From contig NC_087181.1 in assembly GCF_035594125.1 (NCBI RefSeq), positions 6,393,340 through 6,457,339 of the forward strand: a stretch of 64,000 bases of DNA. Reading direction: 5' to 3'. Of the stretch, positions 44,228 to 57,076 are shown one piece after another. The notes under the pieces were generated by a model. That model saw only the letters and a list, made by a program, of their open reading frames with translations, made no database searches and was not told the DNA's origin. Every line of letters starts with the position of its first letter. The first letter of the stretch is position 1. Position numbers and translations under genes: made by a program. The stretch comes from Scylla paramamosain. Lineage: Eukaryota > Arthropoda > Malacostraca > Decapoda > Portunidae.

Positions 44228-47098
44228 TTAAGGATTTTTTTATGTAGGAGGGGCACCTACCAAGGGCAACAAAATTCAATGAAAAAGAAAAAAAGGCCCA
44301 CTGAGATACTGGTCCCCAAATAGGGTACACAGTGGCAATCAAAAATTGAAGGATAAATGTCTTGAAACTTCTCTCTTGAAGGAATTCAAGTCATAGGGAG
44401 GTGGAAATACAGATGCTGGCAAGGGGGTTCTAGAGTTTATCAGAGAAAGGGATGAATGATTGAGAATACTGGTTAACTCTTGCATTAGAAGGTTGGACAG
44501 AATAGGGGTGACAGAAAGAAGAAAGTCTTGTGCAGTGAGTCCATGGGAGGAGGGGAGGCATGCAGTTAGCAAGATCAGAAGAGCAGTTAGCATGAAAATG
44601 GCAGTAGAAGATAACGAGAGGTGCAACATTGTAGCAATGAGAAAGAAGTTGAACAATACTAAGTTTACTCTATCCCAATCAGAAATTTTAGAGAGATCAG
44701 AAATCTGGCATTCTGTGGCTTCCTTGCATGAACTGTTTTCTTTCTGAAGGGTTGGATGTCTATGAAAAGATGTCAATAAGTGAAGGGTGGTATCATCAAC
44801 ACAGGAGTGAAAAGGAAAAGAAGTTTGGTTTAGAAGATCATTGATGAATAACAGAAAGAGAATGGGTGACAGGACAGAACCCTGAGAAACACCACTGTTA
44901 ATAGATTTAGGAGAACAGTAACCATCTACCACAGCAGGAACAGAACAGTCAGAAAGGAAACTTTAGATGAAGTTACAGAGAGAAGGATAAAAGCCATAGG
45001 TGGGTGGTTTGGAAATCAAAACTTTGTGCCAGAATTTATCAAAAGCTTTTGATATGTCTAAGGCAACAGCAAAAGTTTCACCAAAATCTCTAAAAGAGGA
45101 TGACTAAGACTCAGTAAGAAAAGCCAGATCATCAGTAGAGTGGCCTTGACAAAACCCATACTGATGATCAGATAGAAGGTTGTGAAATGATAGATGTTTA
45201 AGACTCTTCCTGTTGAGGATAGATTAAAAAATTTTAGATAGGCAGGAAATTAAAGCAGTTGGATGGTAGTTTGAGGGATTAGAATGGTCACCCTTTTTAG
45301 GAACAGGTTGAATGTAGGCAAATTTCCAGCAAGAAGGAAAGGTAGATGTTGACAGATGGAACTGAAAAAAGTTTAAGTAGGCAAAGTGCAAGCATGGAGG
45401 CACAGTTTCAGAGAACAATAGGAGGGACCCTATCAAGTCCATAAGCCTTCTGAGGGTTTAGGCCACCAAGAGCATGGAAAACATCAATCTGAAGAATTTT
45501 AATAGGTAGCATGATATAGTCAGAGAGTGCAGGAGAGTAACAAACCCTGAATCATCCAAGGTAAAGTTTTGAGCAAAGGTTTATGTAAAGAGTTCAGCTT
45601 TAGAGATAGATGTGATAGCAGTGGTGCCATCTGGTTGAAATAAAGAAGGGAAAGAAGAAGAAGCAAAGTTATTGGAGATGTTTTTGGCTAGGTGCCAGAA
45701 GTCACAAGGGGAGTTAGATCTTGAAAAATTTTGACACTTCTTATTAATGAAGGAGTTTTTGACTAGTTGAAGAACAGACTTGGCATGGTTCAGGGCAGAA
45801 ATATAAAGCGCATGAGATTCTGGTGATGGAAGGTTCAAAATCATTTTGTAGGCCACCTCTCTATCATGCATAGCACGAGAACAGGCTATGTTAAACCAAG
45901 GTTTGGAAGGTTCAGGTCGAGAAAAAGAGTGAGTAATGTATGACTCCATGCCAGACACTATCACCTCTGTTATGCGCTCGGCACACAGAGATGGGTCTCT
46001 GACATGGAACAAGTAGTCATTCCAAGGAAAATCAGCAAAATACCTCCTCAAGTCCCCCCAGCTAGCAAAGGCAAAGCATCAGAGGCACCTCTGCTTAGGG
46101 GGATCCTGAGGAGGGATTAGTGTGATAGTGTGATAGGAAAAATACAAATATGAGATTGTGATTGGAGGAGCCCAATGGAGTTGATAGGATAACAGCATAA
46201 GCAGAAGCATTAGACGTTAGTAAAAGGTCAAGAATGTTGGGCGTATCTCCAAGATGGTCAAATACAAGTAGGATGTTACACTAATTGCTCTAGGTCATAG
46301 AGGATAATAAAGTTAAAGGCTAGTTCACCAGGATGCTCATAGAATGGATAAGAAAGCCAGAGCTGGTGGTGAACATTGAAGTCTCCAAGAATCGAGATCT
46401 TTGCAAAAGGGAAGAGAGTTAGAATGTGCTCCACTTTGGAAGGTAAATAGTAAAAGGTATACAGACAGATAAATTTAGTTTAAGAGTGATTTTGTAGTCG
46501 TAGCCAGATGGTAGAAAACTCGGATGATTCAAGAGAGTGGGCACGAGAACAGGTTAAGTCAATGTGCACATAGATCCAACATCCAGCTTTAGATTGAAAA
46601 TGAGGATAGAAAAAGTAGGAGAGAACAGAAAAGAGGCTACTGTCAGTTGCTTCAGACACCTGTGTTTCAGTGAGGAAAGGAAGATGAGGTTTAGTAGAGG
46701 AGAGGTGATATTCTACAGACTGAAAATTAGATCCAAGACCACAAATGTTGCAGAAGTTAATGAAGAAAAAGTTGAGGGGAGTGTCAAGACACTTAGGGTC
46801 AATATCAGAAAAGCAGTCTGATCTGGAGATATTTGTGGTCCCCTCCCCAGATGGGGACTCCAAGGCTCGTGTAGGAGTCGCCATGATAATTTTGTATTTT
46901 GAGTGAAGGGTGTGTGTGTAATTAGGTACTAATAGCTTTGTGTGAAGGAAGAGAATTGTCTTTAGAGGGCAGGCTGTGACTACCTCTTGTCTTGTGAGAC
47001 AGAAAGGGAAATGTTCAGTGAGGTCACAGCTGGGTTTAATGATAGGTTCACAGCACCCCCTGGTCCAGTGCTTTAGACCTCACTGGGAGTAATTATCG
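44228..47098 (-). mobile_element. LINE-A copy A7, near full length with an RT gap
   Basis: 3' UTR at 44232 (TTTTTTATGTAGGAGGGGCA). C-terminal and RT block at 44339-44932 (NSGVSQGSVLSPILFLLFIN, HSCVDDTTLHLLTSF). A deletion near 44650 removes most of the thumb (ASKTQ to the RLINSS region). Linker block 45581-46051 (SGMESYITHSFSRPEPSKPW). Endonuclease N-terminus 46480-46884 (MATPTRALESPSGEGTTNIS). The 5' UTR runs to about 47098, some 25 bp short of the start in A3 and A8. Box CVDD. Inactive. Confidence 0.9.
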
Positions 47099-47559
47099 TT
47101 TTGACAGCGCCAGTTAAAGTCTCTCTTACAGCTGATGTTATCTCAGTATTCTGGGACTCGTCTGGTGCCCTCTCTCCCTTGGCAGCCTCCCGCTGTGCAC
47201 ATAAATGCAGCTGTTGCTGTGTGAGGTCTTTGTGTAGGAAGACTGATGTGAACCTGCCTGACTGCTTCAGTTTGTGTGCTAGGTTGGTATGATGTTTGGC
47301 ATGATATGAGTTTGTGCACATGGTGCTGTGTTGTGTGGTGTGGTGGAGTGTTGTGTGTGCCATAGTGTGCAGGGTAAGATGTGGTTTGTGATATGGCTAG
47401 ATATGATTGGTGTGGTATGATTGAGTGTAATATAGTTTGTTGTGTGACCAGTTGTGGTGTGTGGTTTGATGTAACTGAGGCTGAAACTGGCTCAGGAGAA
47501 ATCCTGAGTCACTTGTAACAGCAGTCAAGCTTCTCAGCTCAGGTTAATGATTCAGTTCA
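47099..47559. other. GT-rich region, possible LINE-B 5' UTR
   Basis: Irregular TGTGGTGTGG-type repeats at about 47310-47480. No coding signal. It lies directly upstream of B3 in the same sense. Confidence 0.4.
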
Positions 47560-49480
47560 GGTCACAGCTTCTTTATATGTGAATGTCCTGAGTCATAGCT
47601 CTTGTGTGTAAGGGTGTTGAGGCTTCTGTTGTGAAGAGCAAGACCTTGCAAAAGGCTTCTCTTGTGGAGGCTGAGGCCCTGCAGGAGGCTTTTGTTGGTG
47701 CTAGTAGTGTGGAGGGTGTTGGCCTGTGTTTGGAGATGATGCAATCACTACTTAGTAGGATTACATCATTAGAGAGTGTGGTTAAGAGCATGATGGAGGA
47801 AAATTGAGTTCTCTGTTCTAAAATTCAGACAACAGATACTTTACCTGGTAAAGCGTCTGTCTCAGAAGAAGAGTGGAGGGTGGTTTTCAGTGCTGGGTTT
47901 TGTTAGGCTCAGGAAGGCAACACAGGAGGGAGTGGAGTTGTAAAACTCCTTCCAGGTGCTCTGTAGGGTTGAGGAGGGGGAAAGACAGGCAGAGAAGGTT
48001 CAAGAGGATAAGGCAGTCACTCATTCCCTGCCTTCAGACAAGGTTCTGGTTGTTGGGGACAGTCAGGTTAGATTTTTAGATAGAACCTTCTCTGCTAGAT
48101 ATAGGTAGTGCATGACACAGGTGTGTTTTCCTGTGGCCAGAATAAGGCATGTTTATGATAGGATAGAGGCATAAATGGCAGGCAAAGGGACCCATTCCAT
48201 CATCTACTTCCACACTGTGCAAAACAACATGAACTGAGTGCCCAGTGAAGAGTTGTTGCTTCATTTCAAGGTGGCTTTAGGTAGGGTTAGGGACAAGTGG
48301 GAATTCCCATGGGGTGTGGGTCCTGTTGAGGTGGTCTGGAAAGGTGCACTTGGCACTCCAGGGCTATTGCACTGAATTGTCAGTTGGCAAATCTTTGCAA
48401 GACCAATGGTTGACCCTTTGTTGACACCTGGGAGTATTTCTTTGGCTGTGACCATTTATATCAACAGGACAGGGTGTACCTCTCAAGGTGAGGGATCAAC
48501 ATGCTGGCTTGTTCCATTGATTATCAGGTTCATGCCCCACAGGGTTTTTTGGAGTAAGTAGCTGGGAGACGGAAAAAGTAACTAGTGTCAGGCACAAGGG
48601 TACCAACAGGACAGATAGGAATAACAGGGTTAACAATGGGCACCAAGATAAGGGTAAATTCAGTCGTAAAAATTTAAGGTGTATTATAAAAATTGCAGAA
48701 ATATCAGAAAAAAATTGAGAGCCAGAGGAACTTTTAGAAGTCATTCAAGATTGCTGTATGAAACAAGTAATTACTGAACCTACAAGATAGGATATATTAG
48801 ACTTGGTTTTAACAAAGAAAATTTAATCTCTGGAGCAGAGGTGGGTTAACATTTGTGAAACTCACAGGGTTTACAGGATCACAGGGAGGCTAGGTTATAC
48901 CTCATTTTGCCAGGAGGAACTACTCAGGTCTAAGGGATTATATATGTAGGGTAGACTGAAGCACTTAAAATCGGTGGAAGCATATTATAAGCATTTAATA
49001 CAGGAAATCCACAAGGGTCAGAAACATTTTTTATCATATGAAGTACAAGGGAGTAGTAATAATGAACCAAAATGGATGACAGTAAGGCTCATGAGAGAGA
49101 AAATTTCAAAAAGGGTATCTACAAAAGAATTAAGCAAGGTGAGGTAGAGCTTACAGACAATACAACCAGCTAGGAGTGTATAGAAAAATATAAAGGTTGC
49201 TAGAAGAAACTAAAAAATTAAGATAGCAAGTGAAGCAAAAAATAAACGAAAGGGGTTGTAAGTACTAAGAATACTAATGTGAGTGGAGAAATAATAGAGT
49301 GAAGAGGAACTCTACAGACTTGAATAACTATTTTCTCTCATTATTTTTTCAGAGAAGGCACAGTAGGGACTGCACAGGTAGAACAGAATTTTAGGGGACA
49401 AGAAATGATGCTAAAATAGAAAGTACATCACCCAGTCAGACCTTCTAGGAATGCTCTCATGTCTAAACAAAAACATATGG
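47560..49480 (+). pseudogene. LINE-B copy B3, ORF1 with SGNH-like segment and endonuclease tail
   Basis: 47604-47807 encodes a helical segment (MMQSLLSRITSLESVVKSMM). After frameshifts comes VLVVGDSQVRFLDRTFSARY (about 48042-48100), the GDS block of an SGNH/GDSL-type hydrolase domain known from ORF1 of CR1-type LINEs, followed by ARIRHVYDRIEA and SEELLLHFKVALGRVRDK. Near 48740 a LLEVIQDCCMKQVITEPTR and DILDLVLTKK segment matches the end of the endonuclease, so the endonuclease N-terminus is deleted. NEPKWMTVRLMREK lies at about 49060. It has many stops and no RT. Confidence 0.7.
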
Positions 49481-50847
49481 GCACACTCAGGTCACATCAC
49501 ACGGAAAAATTAATAAATGTATGTGAGTGGGTATACTCACTGAACAAAGACACAAAATAATAATAAAATGAACATGAAAGATGTGTATAAATGTGTAAAT
49601 TCATGCTTATCTGTGTGATTTGAGACAGGAACACAAAACATTGACACCATAGCACAACATTCAACCCTTGAGAAATGCAAAGGGCATGAAAGAATACTGT
49701 CCCTAAACTAATCACTGAAATAAAAAAAAAAAACTTGTATGCACTAGCCAATCACAAGGCTAACACAGCAGTGACATCAGAACAGCAGTTGAGCAGGACA
49801 CAGAATAAAGAACGCCAAACTGCCCTCCATCTCACCACTTCTGCCATATGTTCTAGTTGATAGTTGTATGGAAGTGCCCAGAAGTGCAACTAAACATGAC
49901 TAGAGGAAAACTCGCTGTATATTTATAAAATAAAATGGTACACAAAGATAAAGCAACCACCATGATAAATACGTCCAGCCCTGAGGCTGGCTGGACAAGG
50001 ATGCAGCTTCATGCCCATGTGGCCAGGTCAGGACATAGTCATGCTGCAATAGAGGATGGGGTGGAACATCGTGTAGGACAGCATCAAAATCGGTACAACT
50101 GCTCAATTAGTTTAACTTCTGTATATGTGTAATGCCCTCCCCCCTGTGCCACTCGCAAGTTAGGTTATTATTATTCTTTTTTTTTTTCTCTAACTAGTTG
50201 GTGAGGAAATATCTACACTCGCTGATTTATGGTCTTTATTTTTTCTTCACTTGTGCTAGTGTTAATACTAATTCACACATCATTCATATTACATCAGCTA
50301 GCATGAAGTATCCTTTTAGTAGTGTTGAAGATTTAATTACAGTAGTGTAAATACTGGCCGAATTAACCACTTGACACACCTCATACATTCACCAATAACA
50401 ATAATGGGCATTAGTGTTTGGGTATTACATGAGTATAGTCTCATTCACCTGGCGAGGGTGGTATTGTTCACACACGTGACTCAAAAAATAATTCACTGGT
50501 GCTTACATAAGAATAAACAATCTCCTTATTACATTTTCCTATAACCCAGGTATAACATAGCCTAATCAGCATTCCGAGGACCGAACCAGGTGGTTAGGTC
50601 CCCGTATGATAACGAGAGGTACTGTACAACCTTAACAATCCGTGAACTAAACACTCTGTTCTCACACTATTAAGTATACCTAATCAAACACACACATGTG
50701 GGATGCACAGACAGACTTTTCCTTTACCTCCACTGGCTTCCCTGTAGTGTAAGCAAGCCAAGATCTCTCTGAGTGAGTAATGATAAGAAAATATATCTAC
50801 AAATATGAATAGTAATTACTTCAAACTTAGAGTGATATAGTATATTT
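49481..50847. other. Unassigned 1.4 kb
   Basis: AT-rich with scattered short frames under 85 codons. A small inverted phrase at about 49976-49994 (CCAGCCCTGAGGCTGGCTGG) was seen. No gene recognised. Confidence 0.4.
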
Positions 50848-53250
50848 AGGAGGAGGCAGTAGACACCTGCTGAAATGATAATTACTTCCAGTGAGGTCTA
50901 AAGCACTGTTCAGGGGGTGCTGTGAACTTATCATTAAACCCAGCTGTGATCTCACTGAACGTTTCCCTTTGTCTCACAACACATGGGGGCAGTCACAGCC
51001 TGCCCTCTAAAGACAACTCTCTTCCTCCACACAAAACTACAAGCACCTAATAACACACACACCCTTCACTCAAAAAAAATTTAAAATCATCATGGCTACT
51101 CCTACACCAGCCTTGGAGTCCCCATCTGGGGAGGGGACCATAAATGTCCCCAGGTCGGACTGCCTTTCTGTCAATGACCCTAAGTGTCTTGACACCCTTC
51201 TTAACTTTTTCTTCATTAACTTCTACAACATTTTCAGTCTAAGATCTAATTTTCAGTCTGTAGAACACCACCTCTCCTCTTCTAAACCTCATCTTCTTTT
51301 CCTCACTGAAACTCAGGTGTCTGAGGCAACTGATAGTAGCCCCTTTTCTGTTCCCTCCTACTTTCTCTATCCTCATTTTCTATCCAAAGCTGGATGCTGT
51401 GTCTATGTGTGCAATGACTTAACCTGCTCTCGTGCCCACGCTCTTGAATCTTCCGAGCTTTTCACCATCTGGCTATGATTACAGAGTCACTCTCGTACTA
51501 AATTTATCTGTGCTGTATACCTCTCACCTAACTCCTCTGACTATAAGAAATTCTTTGACTATTTAACTTCCAAAGTGGAGCACATTCTGACTCTCTTCCC
51601 TTTTGCAGAGATCTCCATTCTTGGAGACTTCAATGTTCACCACCAGCTTTGGCTTTCCTCTCCCTTCACTGACCATCCTGGTGAACTAGCCTACAACTTT
51701 GCTATCCTCCATGACCTAGAGCAATTGATACAACACCCTACTCGTATTCCAGACCGTCTTGGTGATATGTCCAACATTCTTGATTTTTTCCTGACCTCTA
51801 ATCCTTCTGCTTATGCTGTCACCCTTTCTTCTCTGTTGGGCTCCTCTAATCACAATCTCATGTGTTTATCTTGTCCTATCGCTCCAATCCCTCCTCAGGA
51901 TCCCCCTAAGCAAAGGTGCCTCTGGCGTTTTGCCTCTGCTAGTTGCGGGGACCTGAGGAGTTATTTTGTTGATTTTCCTTGGAATGCCTACTGCTTCCGT
52001 GTCAAAGACCTGTCTTTATGTGCTGAGTTCATAACAGAGGTGATAGTGTCTGGCATGGAGGCGTACACTCCTCACTCTTTTTCTCGTCCTAAACCTTCTA
52101 AGCCTTGGTTTAACACAGCTTGTTCTCGTGCTATACATGATAGAGAGGTGGCCCAAAAAAGGTACTTAAGCCTTCCATCACCAGAATCTCATGCACTTTA
52201 TATTTCTGCCCGGAACCATGGCAAGTCTGTTCTCCAACTAGCCAAAAACTCTTTCATTAACAGAAAATGTCAAAACCTTTCAAGATCTAACTCCCTTCGT
52301 GACTTCTGGCATCTAGCCAAAAATATCTCCAATTAATTTGCTTCTTCTTCTTTCCCTCCTCTATTTCAACCAGATGGCACCACTGCTATCACATCTATTT
52401 CTAAAGCTGAACTCTTCGCTTATACCTTTGCTAAAAACGCTACCTTGGACGATTCTGGGCTTGTTCCTCCCTCTCCTCCACCCTCTGACTACTTCATGCC
52501 ACTTATTAAAATTCTTCGCAATGATGTTTTCCATGCCCTTGCTGGCCTAAAGCCTCGGAAGGCTTATGGGCCTGATGGGGTCCCTCCTATTGTTCTCCGA
52601 AACTGTGCCTCCGTGCTTGCACCTTGCCTAGTCAAACTCTTTCAGCTCTGTCTGTAAACATCTACCTTTCCTTCTTGCTGGAAGTTTGCCTACATTCAAT
52701 CTGTTCCTAAAAAGGGTGACCATTCTAATCCCTCAAACTACCGTCCTATTGCTTTAATTTCCTGCCTATCCAAAGTTTTTGAATCTATTCTCAACAGGAA
52801 GATTCTTTAACATCTATCACTTCACAACCTTCTATCTAATCGCCAGTATGGGTTCCGTCAAGGCCGCTCTACTGGTGATCTTCTGGCTTTCCTTACTGAG
52901 TCTTGGTCATCCTCTTTTAGAGATTTTGGTGAAACTTTTGCTGTTGCCTTAGACATATCAAAAGCTTTTGATAGAGTCTGGCACAAAGCTTTGATTTCCA
53001 AACTACCCTCCTACGGCTTCTATCCTTCTCTCTGTAACTTCATCTCAAGTTTCCTTTCTGACCGTTCTATTGCTGCTGTGGTAGACGGTCACTGTCCTTC
53101 TCCTAAATCTATTAACAGTGGTGTTCCTCAGGGCTCTGTCCTGTCACTCATTCTCTTCTTATTATTCATTAATGATCTTCTAAACCAAACTTCTTGTCCT
53201 ATCCACTCCTACGCTGATGATATCACCCTGCACTTTGCCACCTCTTTTCA
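50848..53250 (+). mobile_element. LINE-A copy A8, complete 5' end, 3' part missing
   Basis: 5' start GGAGGAGGCAGTAGACACCT shared with A3, 5' UTR about 240 bp, ATG at 51092 (MATPTPALESPSGEGTINVP). Endonuclease: 51092-51478, then a stop, then 51575-52336 ([25 protein letters not shown] with SDH changed to SNH). RT: 52445-52657 and 52991-53374 ([26 protein letters not shown]). Only about four stops or shifts interrupt it, so it is fairly young. LINE similarity stops at 53250, where the probable Harbinger end begins; its 3' third is not found on the far side. Confidence 0.92.
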
Positions 53251-53270
53251 TAGAGCCCATTTATTAAACA

Positions 53271-54036
53271 TTAGGGTTACTGGCCCACATTCCGAATCTG
53301 GTGAAGTCGATTTATTAAACACTCCTGGAGCCCGAAATGTCGGGCGTCTGCGTCTGAATCCAAAAAAATATTGACACGTTCAGGGAGAAATCTATCGGGA
53401 GCCTGACATCCTCTGAAAGCACCTACGAATTTTGGGTGAGAACGTATTATCCTCTCATTCATGGCAGAAATGTGTTATTATTGTATGGAAATACGTAATA
53501 ATGGAGGTTAAACATATTATTACACGAATACAATAATTTTTGCCAGTACTTAAACTTTTTAAAAGAACTTGGTGTTTGGATGTGATGTATGCCTAGGGGC
53601 CTGTTGACGTGGCGCAAGCTTCTAGCCTGTCTTCACATCTTACCAACATCTCTACACTTCCCTGGAGCTTCAACCATGCAGAGCCCAAATAATATGTGTG
53701 GAAGCTGTTTGTCGTTAGAAAAGCTTGCAGAACAGCTGCAGGATAGCTGTGGGTCAAGTTGTTTTGGTATGATTATTTATGGTGAATTAACTTTGTTTTG
53801 ATTAGTTTAGCCATCTCACGCAGGTTAATTAATTGTTATTGTGATGGAGTAGGTCTCTGACGGCCGCCAGCTAGCCAGACAGCCAGTGAGCTGTTCAGGC
53901 CAGCAGGCTTTAGCTCTGCTTCCCATATATGTTGACATTTCATTTTGTGGCATTGTTATTGATAACATAATTGATAACATTAATTTTGCTAGTATTTTTT
54001 GTGAGGGAGGACTTAAGAAGATGAATTTCTTTTTAG
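53271..54036 (+). promoter_or_regulatory. Harbinger 5' region upstream of transposase
   Basis: ATTTATTAAACA recurs at about 53310-53321 (TTTATTAAACACTCCTGGAG), making a subterminal repeat, and CCCGAAATGTCGGG is a small palindrome near 53330. A possible first exon, ATG at 53676 (MQSPNNMCGSCLSLEKLAEQ), is followed by a GT at 53767, but it does not splice in phase to the next exon at the site I chose, so it is unproven. Confidence 0.4.
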
Positions 54037-54244
54037 GCTGGCATTCTTGCTCTTGTGCACCTTCAACATGCTGATCGAGCTGATCAAGCAAGGTTACCAA
54101 GGAGACTGGTCAAGGATCACCAAAACCCTTTTGCTGCCTACTCTGAGGAGGAGTTCGTTCAGAGGTACCGGCTGTCAAAGGAGTGCATTCACACCCTTCT
54201 TGGCCAAGTGGAACCAGATTTGCCAAGAGCCAAGGATGGACGAG
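54037..54244 (+). CDS. Harbinger transposase, N-terminal exon
   Basis: A T-rich tract plus TTTTTAG acceptor at 54036 and a GTAAAG donor at 54245 bound a frame that reads RLVKDHQNPFAAYSEEEFVQ, then RYRLSKECIHTLL. This is the typical N-terminal block of Harbinger transposases ahead of the DDE domain (NPF..Y..EEF..R+RLSK). The last codon is split (G then GT) and continues in phase in the exon starting at 54483. The true start codon is not established. Confidence 0.72.
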
Positions 54245-54499
54245 GTAAAGTAAATTGTATTTTATTTCTTGCTTCTGTTCCTCATTTTTCTCGTGACTTC
54301 AACATTTTTCTCTAAACCAACGTATACTTTTGTTCTCAGATGCATATTTCATACTTCTTGAATTGCTTGTAGACAATGATTTTATCTTGAATGATACATT
54401 ATTCTAGTCCCGTTTATTTCTCATTCCTAAGAATTGTTCTTCATGAGAAATTAACATAATTTTTCTTTTGCCATGTCTACAGGTTGCAGTATTCCAGCA

Positions 54500-54531
<32 letters not shown>

Positions 54532-55834
54532 AGGAAGGATACTGGCCAAGGGCAACAAAAATCTAATAAAAAAAATGCCCACTGAAATGCCAGTCCCTAA
54601 AAGGGTCAAAGCAGTGGTCAAAAATTGGTGGATAAGTGTCTTGAAACCTCCCTCTTGAAGGAATTCAAGTCATAGGAAGGTGGAAATACAGAAGCAGGCA
54701 AGGAGTTCCAGAGTTTACCAGAGAAAGGGATGAATGATTGAGAATACTGGTTAACTCTTGCGTTAGAGAGGTGGACAGAATAGGAGTGAGAGAAAGAAGA
54801 AAGTCTTGTGCAGCGAGGCCGCGGAAGGAGGGGAGGCATGCAGTTAGCAAGATCAGAAGAGCAGTTAGCATGAAAATAGCGGTAGAAGACAGCAAGAGAT
54901 GCAACATTGCGGCGGTGAGAGAGAGGCTGAAGACAGTCAGTTAGAGGAGAGGAGTTGATGAGACGAAAAGCTTTTGATTCCACCCTGTCTAGAACAGCAG
55001 TATGAGTGGAACCCCCCCAGACATGTGAAGCATACTCCATACATGGACGGATAAGGCCCTTGTACAGAGTTAGCAGCTGGGGGGGTGAGAAAAACTGGCG
55101 GAGACGTCTCAGAACACCTAACTTCATAGAAGCCGTTTTAGCTAGAGATGAGATGTGAAGTTTCCAGTTCAGATTATAAGTAAAGGACAGACCGAGGATG
55201 TTCAGTGTAGAAGAGGGGGACAGTTGAGTGTCATTGAAGAAGAGGGGATAGTTGTCTGGAAGATTGTGTCGAGTTGATAGATGGAGGAATTGAGTTTTTG
55301 AGGCATTGAACAATACCAAGTTTGCTCTGCCCCAATCAGAAATTTTAGAAAGATCAGAAGTCAGGCGTTCTGTGGCTTCCCTGCGTGATATGTTTACCTC
55401 CTGAAGGGTTGGACGTCTATGAAAAGACGTGGAAAAGTGCAGGGTGGTATCATCAGCATAGGAGTGGATAGGACAAGAAGTTTGGTTTAGAAGATCATTA
55501 ATGAATAATAAGAAGAGAGTGGGTGACAGGACAGAACCCTGAGGAACACCACAGTTAATAGATTTAGGAGAAGAACAGTGACCGTCTACCACAGCAGCAA
55601 TAGAACGGTCAGAAAGGAAACTTGAGATGAAGTTACAGAGAGAAGGATAGAAACCGTAGGAGGGTAGTTTGGAAATCAAAGCTTTGTGCCAGACTCTATC
55701 AAAGGCTTTTGATATGTCCAAGGCAACAGCAAAAGTTTCACCAAAGTCTCTAAAAGAGGATGACCAAGACTCAGTAAGGAAAGCCAGAAGATCACCAGTA
55801 GAGCGTCCTTGACGGAACCCATACTGGCGATCAG
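54500..55834 (-). mobile_element. LINE-A copy A9, young, 5' truncated
   Basis: Begins with a 28-bp T run (poly-A) and the family 3' UTR, and ends 5' truncated in the RT at [12 protein letters not shown]. It is inserted in the Harbinger DDE exon. The flanks join as CCAGCA/AAATACC with no clear target duplication, though the T run hides up to a few bases. Confidence 0.93.
54618..55834 (-). CDS. A9 reverse transcriptase C-terminal half, fully open
   Basis: Open from the truncation point to the stop at 54618, with no lesion. It includes [40 protein letters not shown], the catalytic [14 protein letters not shown], the thumb ([20 protein letters not shown]) and the C-terminal region ([54 protein letters not shown]). 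It serves as the reference for this family in the window. The endonuclease and RT N-terminus are missing by 5' truncation, so no functional protein is expected from this copy. Confidence 0.93.
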
Positions 55835-56677
55835 AAATACCTCCAGCTCCTCACAGCAATGATGTATTTTGCCACAGGAAGCTTCCAGATATGTATGGCC
55901 AACTGCCTGGGGATGTCTGCTGCCTCTGTATGTAAAATTGTTAGAAGTATCTCAACCATTTTATGTACTCTAGCTCGGACTTATATAAAATTTCCAGAGC
56001 CAACTGACATTCCTGACCTTGCCTCCAATTTCTTCAATATTGCTGGCATGCCAGGTTGTATTGGTTGTATTGATGGTTCGTACATCAACATAATAAGCCC
56101 TGGAGGTGATCATGCGGAACTCTATAGATCACGAAAGGGCCGCTTTGCCATCAATGTTATGGGGATTTGTGATTATAACCTAGTGTTTAGAAACATAATA
56201 TGTAGCTGGCCAGGTAGTGTGCATGACAGCAGAGTATTTGATAATTCAAGAGTGTGCCATCTGTTAGAGGAGGGAAATTATAGTGGGTATCTCCTGGGTG
56301 ACTCTGGGTACCCATGCAGGAAATATTTGCTGACTCCGCTTCTTTCACCAACAACTGAAAAAAAACGGAAGTATAACATAGCTCACATTAAAACCCGAAA
56401 TGTTATTGAGAGAGCTTTTGGTGTGCTGAAACGCAGGTTTGCCATCCTTAATAAAGAGGTGCGGACAAAACTTAGCACAACCAAGCAAATAATTATGTCA
56501 TGTGTCATTTTGCACAATATTGCTAGATTACACAATGTTCCCATGCCTGATGAGATGGATGAGGATGAGGTACTTGGAAATGCAATCCCAAACATAAATG
56601 CTGAGCAAGCAGTACCCAATGAGAATGCTGCCAGTGGCTTGGTATTACGGAGCTACACAATTGAGAACTGGTTTTAA

Positions 56678-56952
56678 AATGTGCCAAATTACACGTGCTT
56701 TCCTCTATCCCAAAATTGTAATGCATATCATTTCAATCTTAAACTCAATTGCATCTGTCATTTGATACATTGTTATGTGACTCAATACAAGATACAAGTA
56801 CCATGTAGGATGTAATTATATATTTTCCTGTGAAGGACAAGACATGAAAGAAATGTTATATATAATTATATATGAACCTCAAAGTGTAGGTCATGAAAAT
56901 AAATGGAGGTCAAGATTTGTTTTTTTTTTTATTTGTTTTCACTCAAATATAC

Positions 56953-56953
<1 letters not shown>
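56678..56953. other. Region between the two Harbinger genes
   Basis: AT-rich, no coding signal. Probably the 3' end of the transposase transcript, and possibly a last exon of the opposing Myb-like gene. Confidence 0.4.
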
Positions 56954-57042
<89 letters not shown>

Positions 57043-57076
57043 ACACACACACAGACACACACACCACACACACACA

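Larger units (their letters stand above)
54483..56677 (+). pseudogene. Harbinger transposase DDE exon, split by LINE A9
   Basis: The exon starts after CTACAG at 54482; 17 bases (54483-54499) read CSIPA. A9 occupies 54500-55834, and the exon resumes in phase at 55835 with YLQLLTAMMYFATGSFQICM. The catalytic residues are visible: GCIGCIDGSYINI (Asp), CSWPGSVHDSRVFDN (Asp) and TRNVIERAFGVLKRRF (Glu), plus GDSGYPCRKYLLTPL. It ends at TAA 56675-56677. Apart from A9 the frame is open, so the insertion alone has broken it. The domain is the DDE nuclease of PIF/Harbinger, related to HARBI1. Confidence 0.9.

Noticed and set aside
53676..53766. First coding exon of the Harbinger transposase
   Set aside because: Attractive ATG and GT donor, but splicing to the next exon at 54037 is out of phase; kept only as a possibility.
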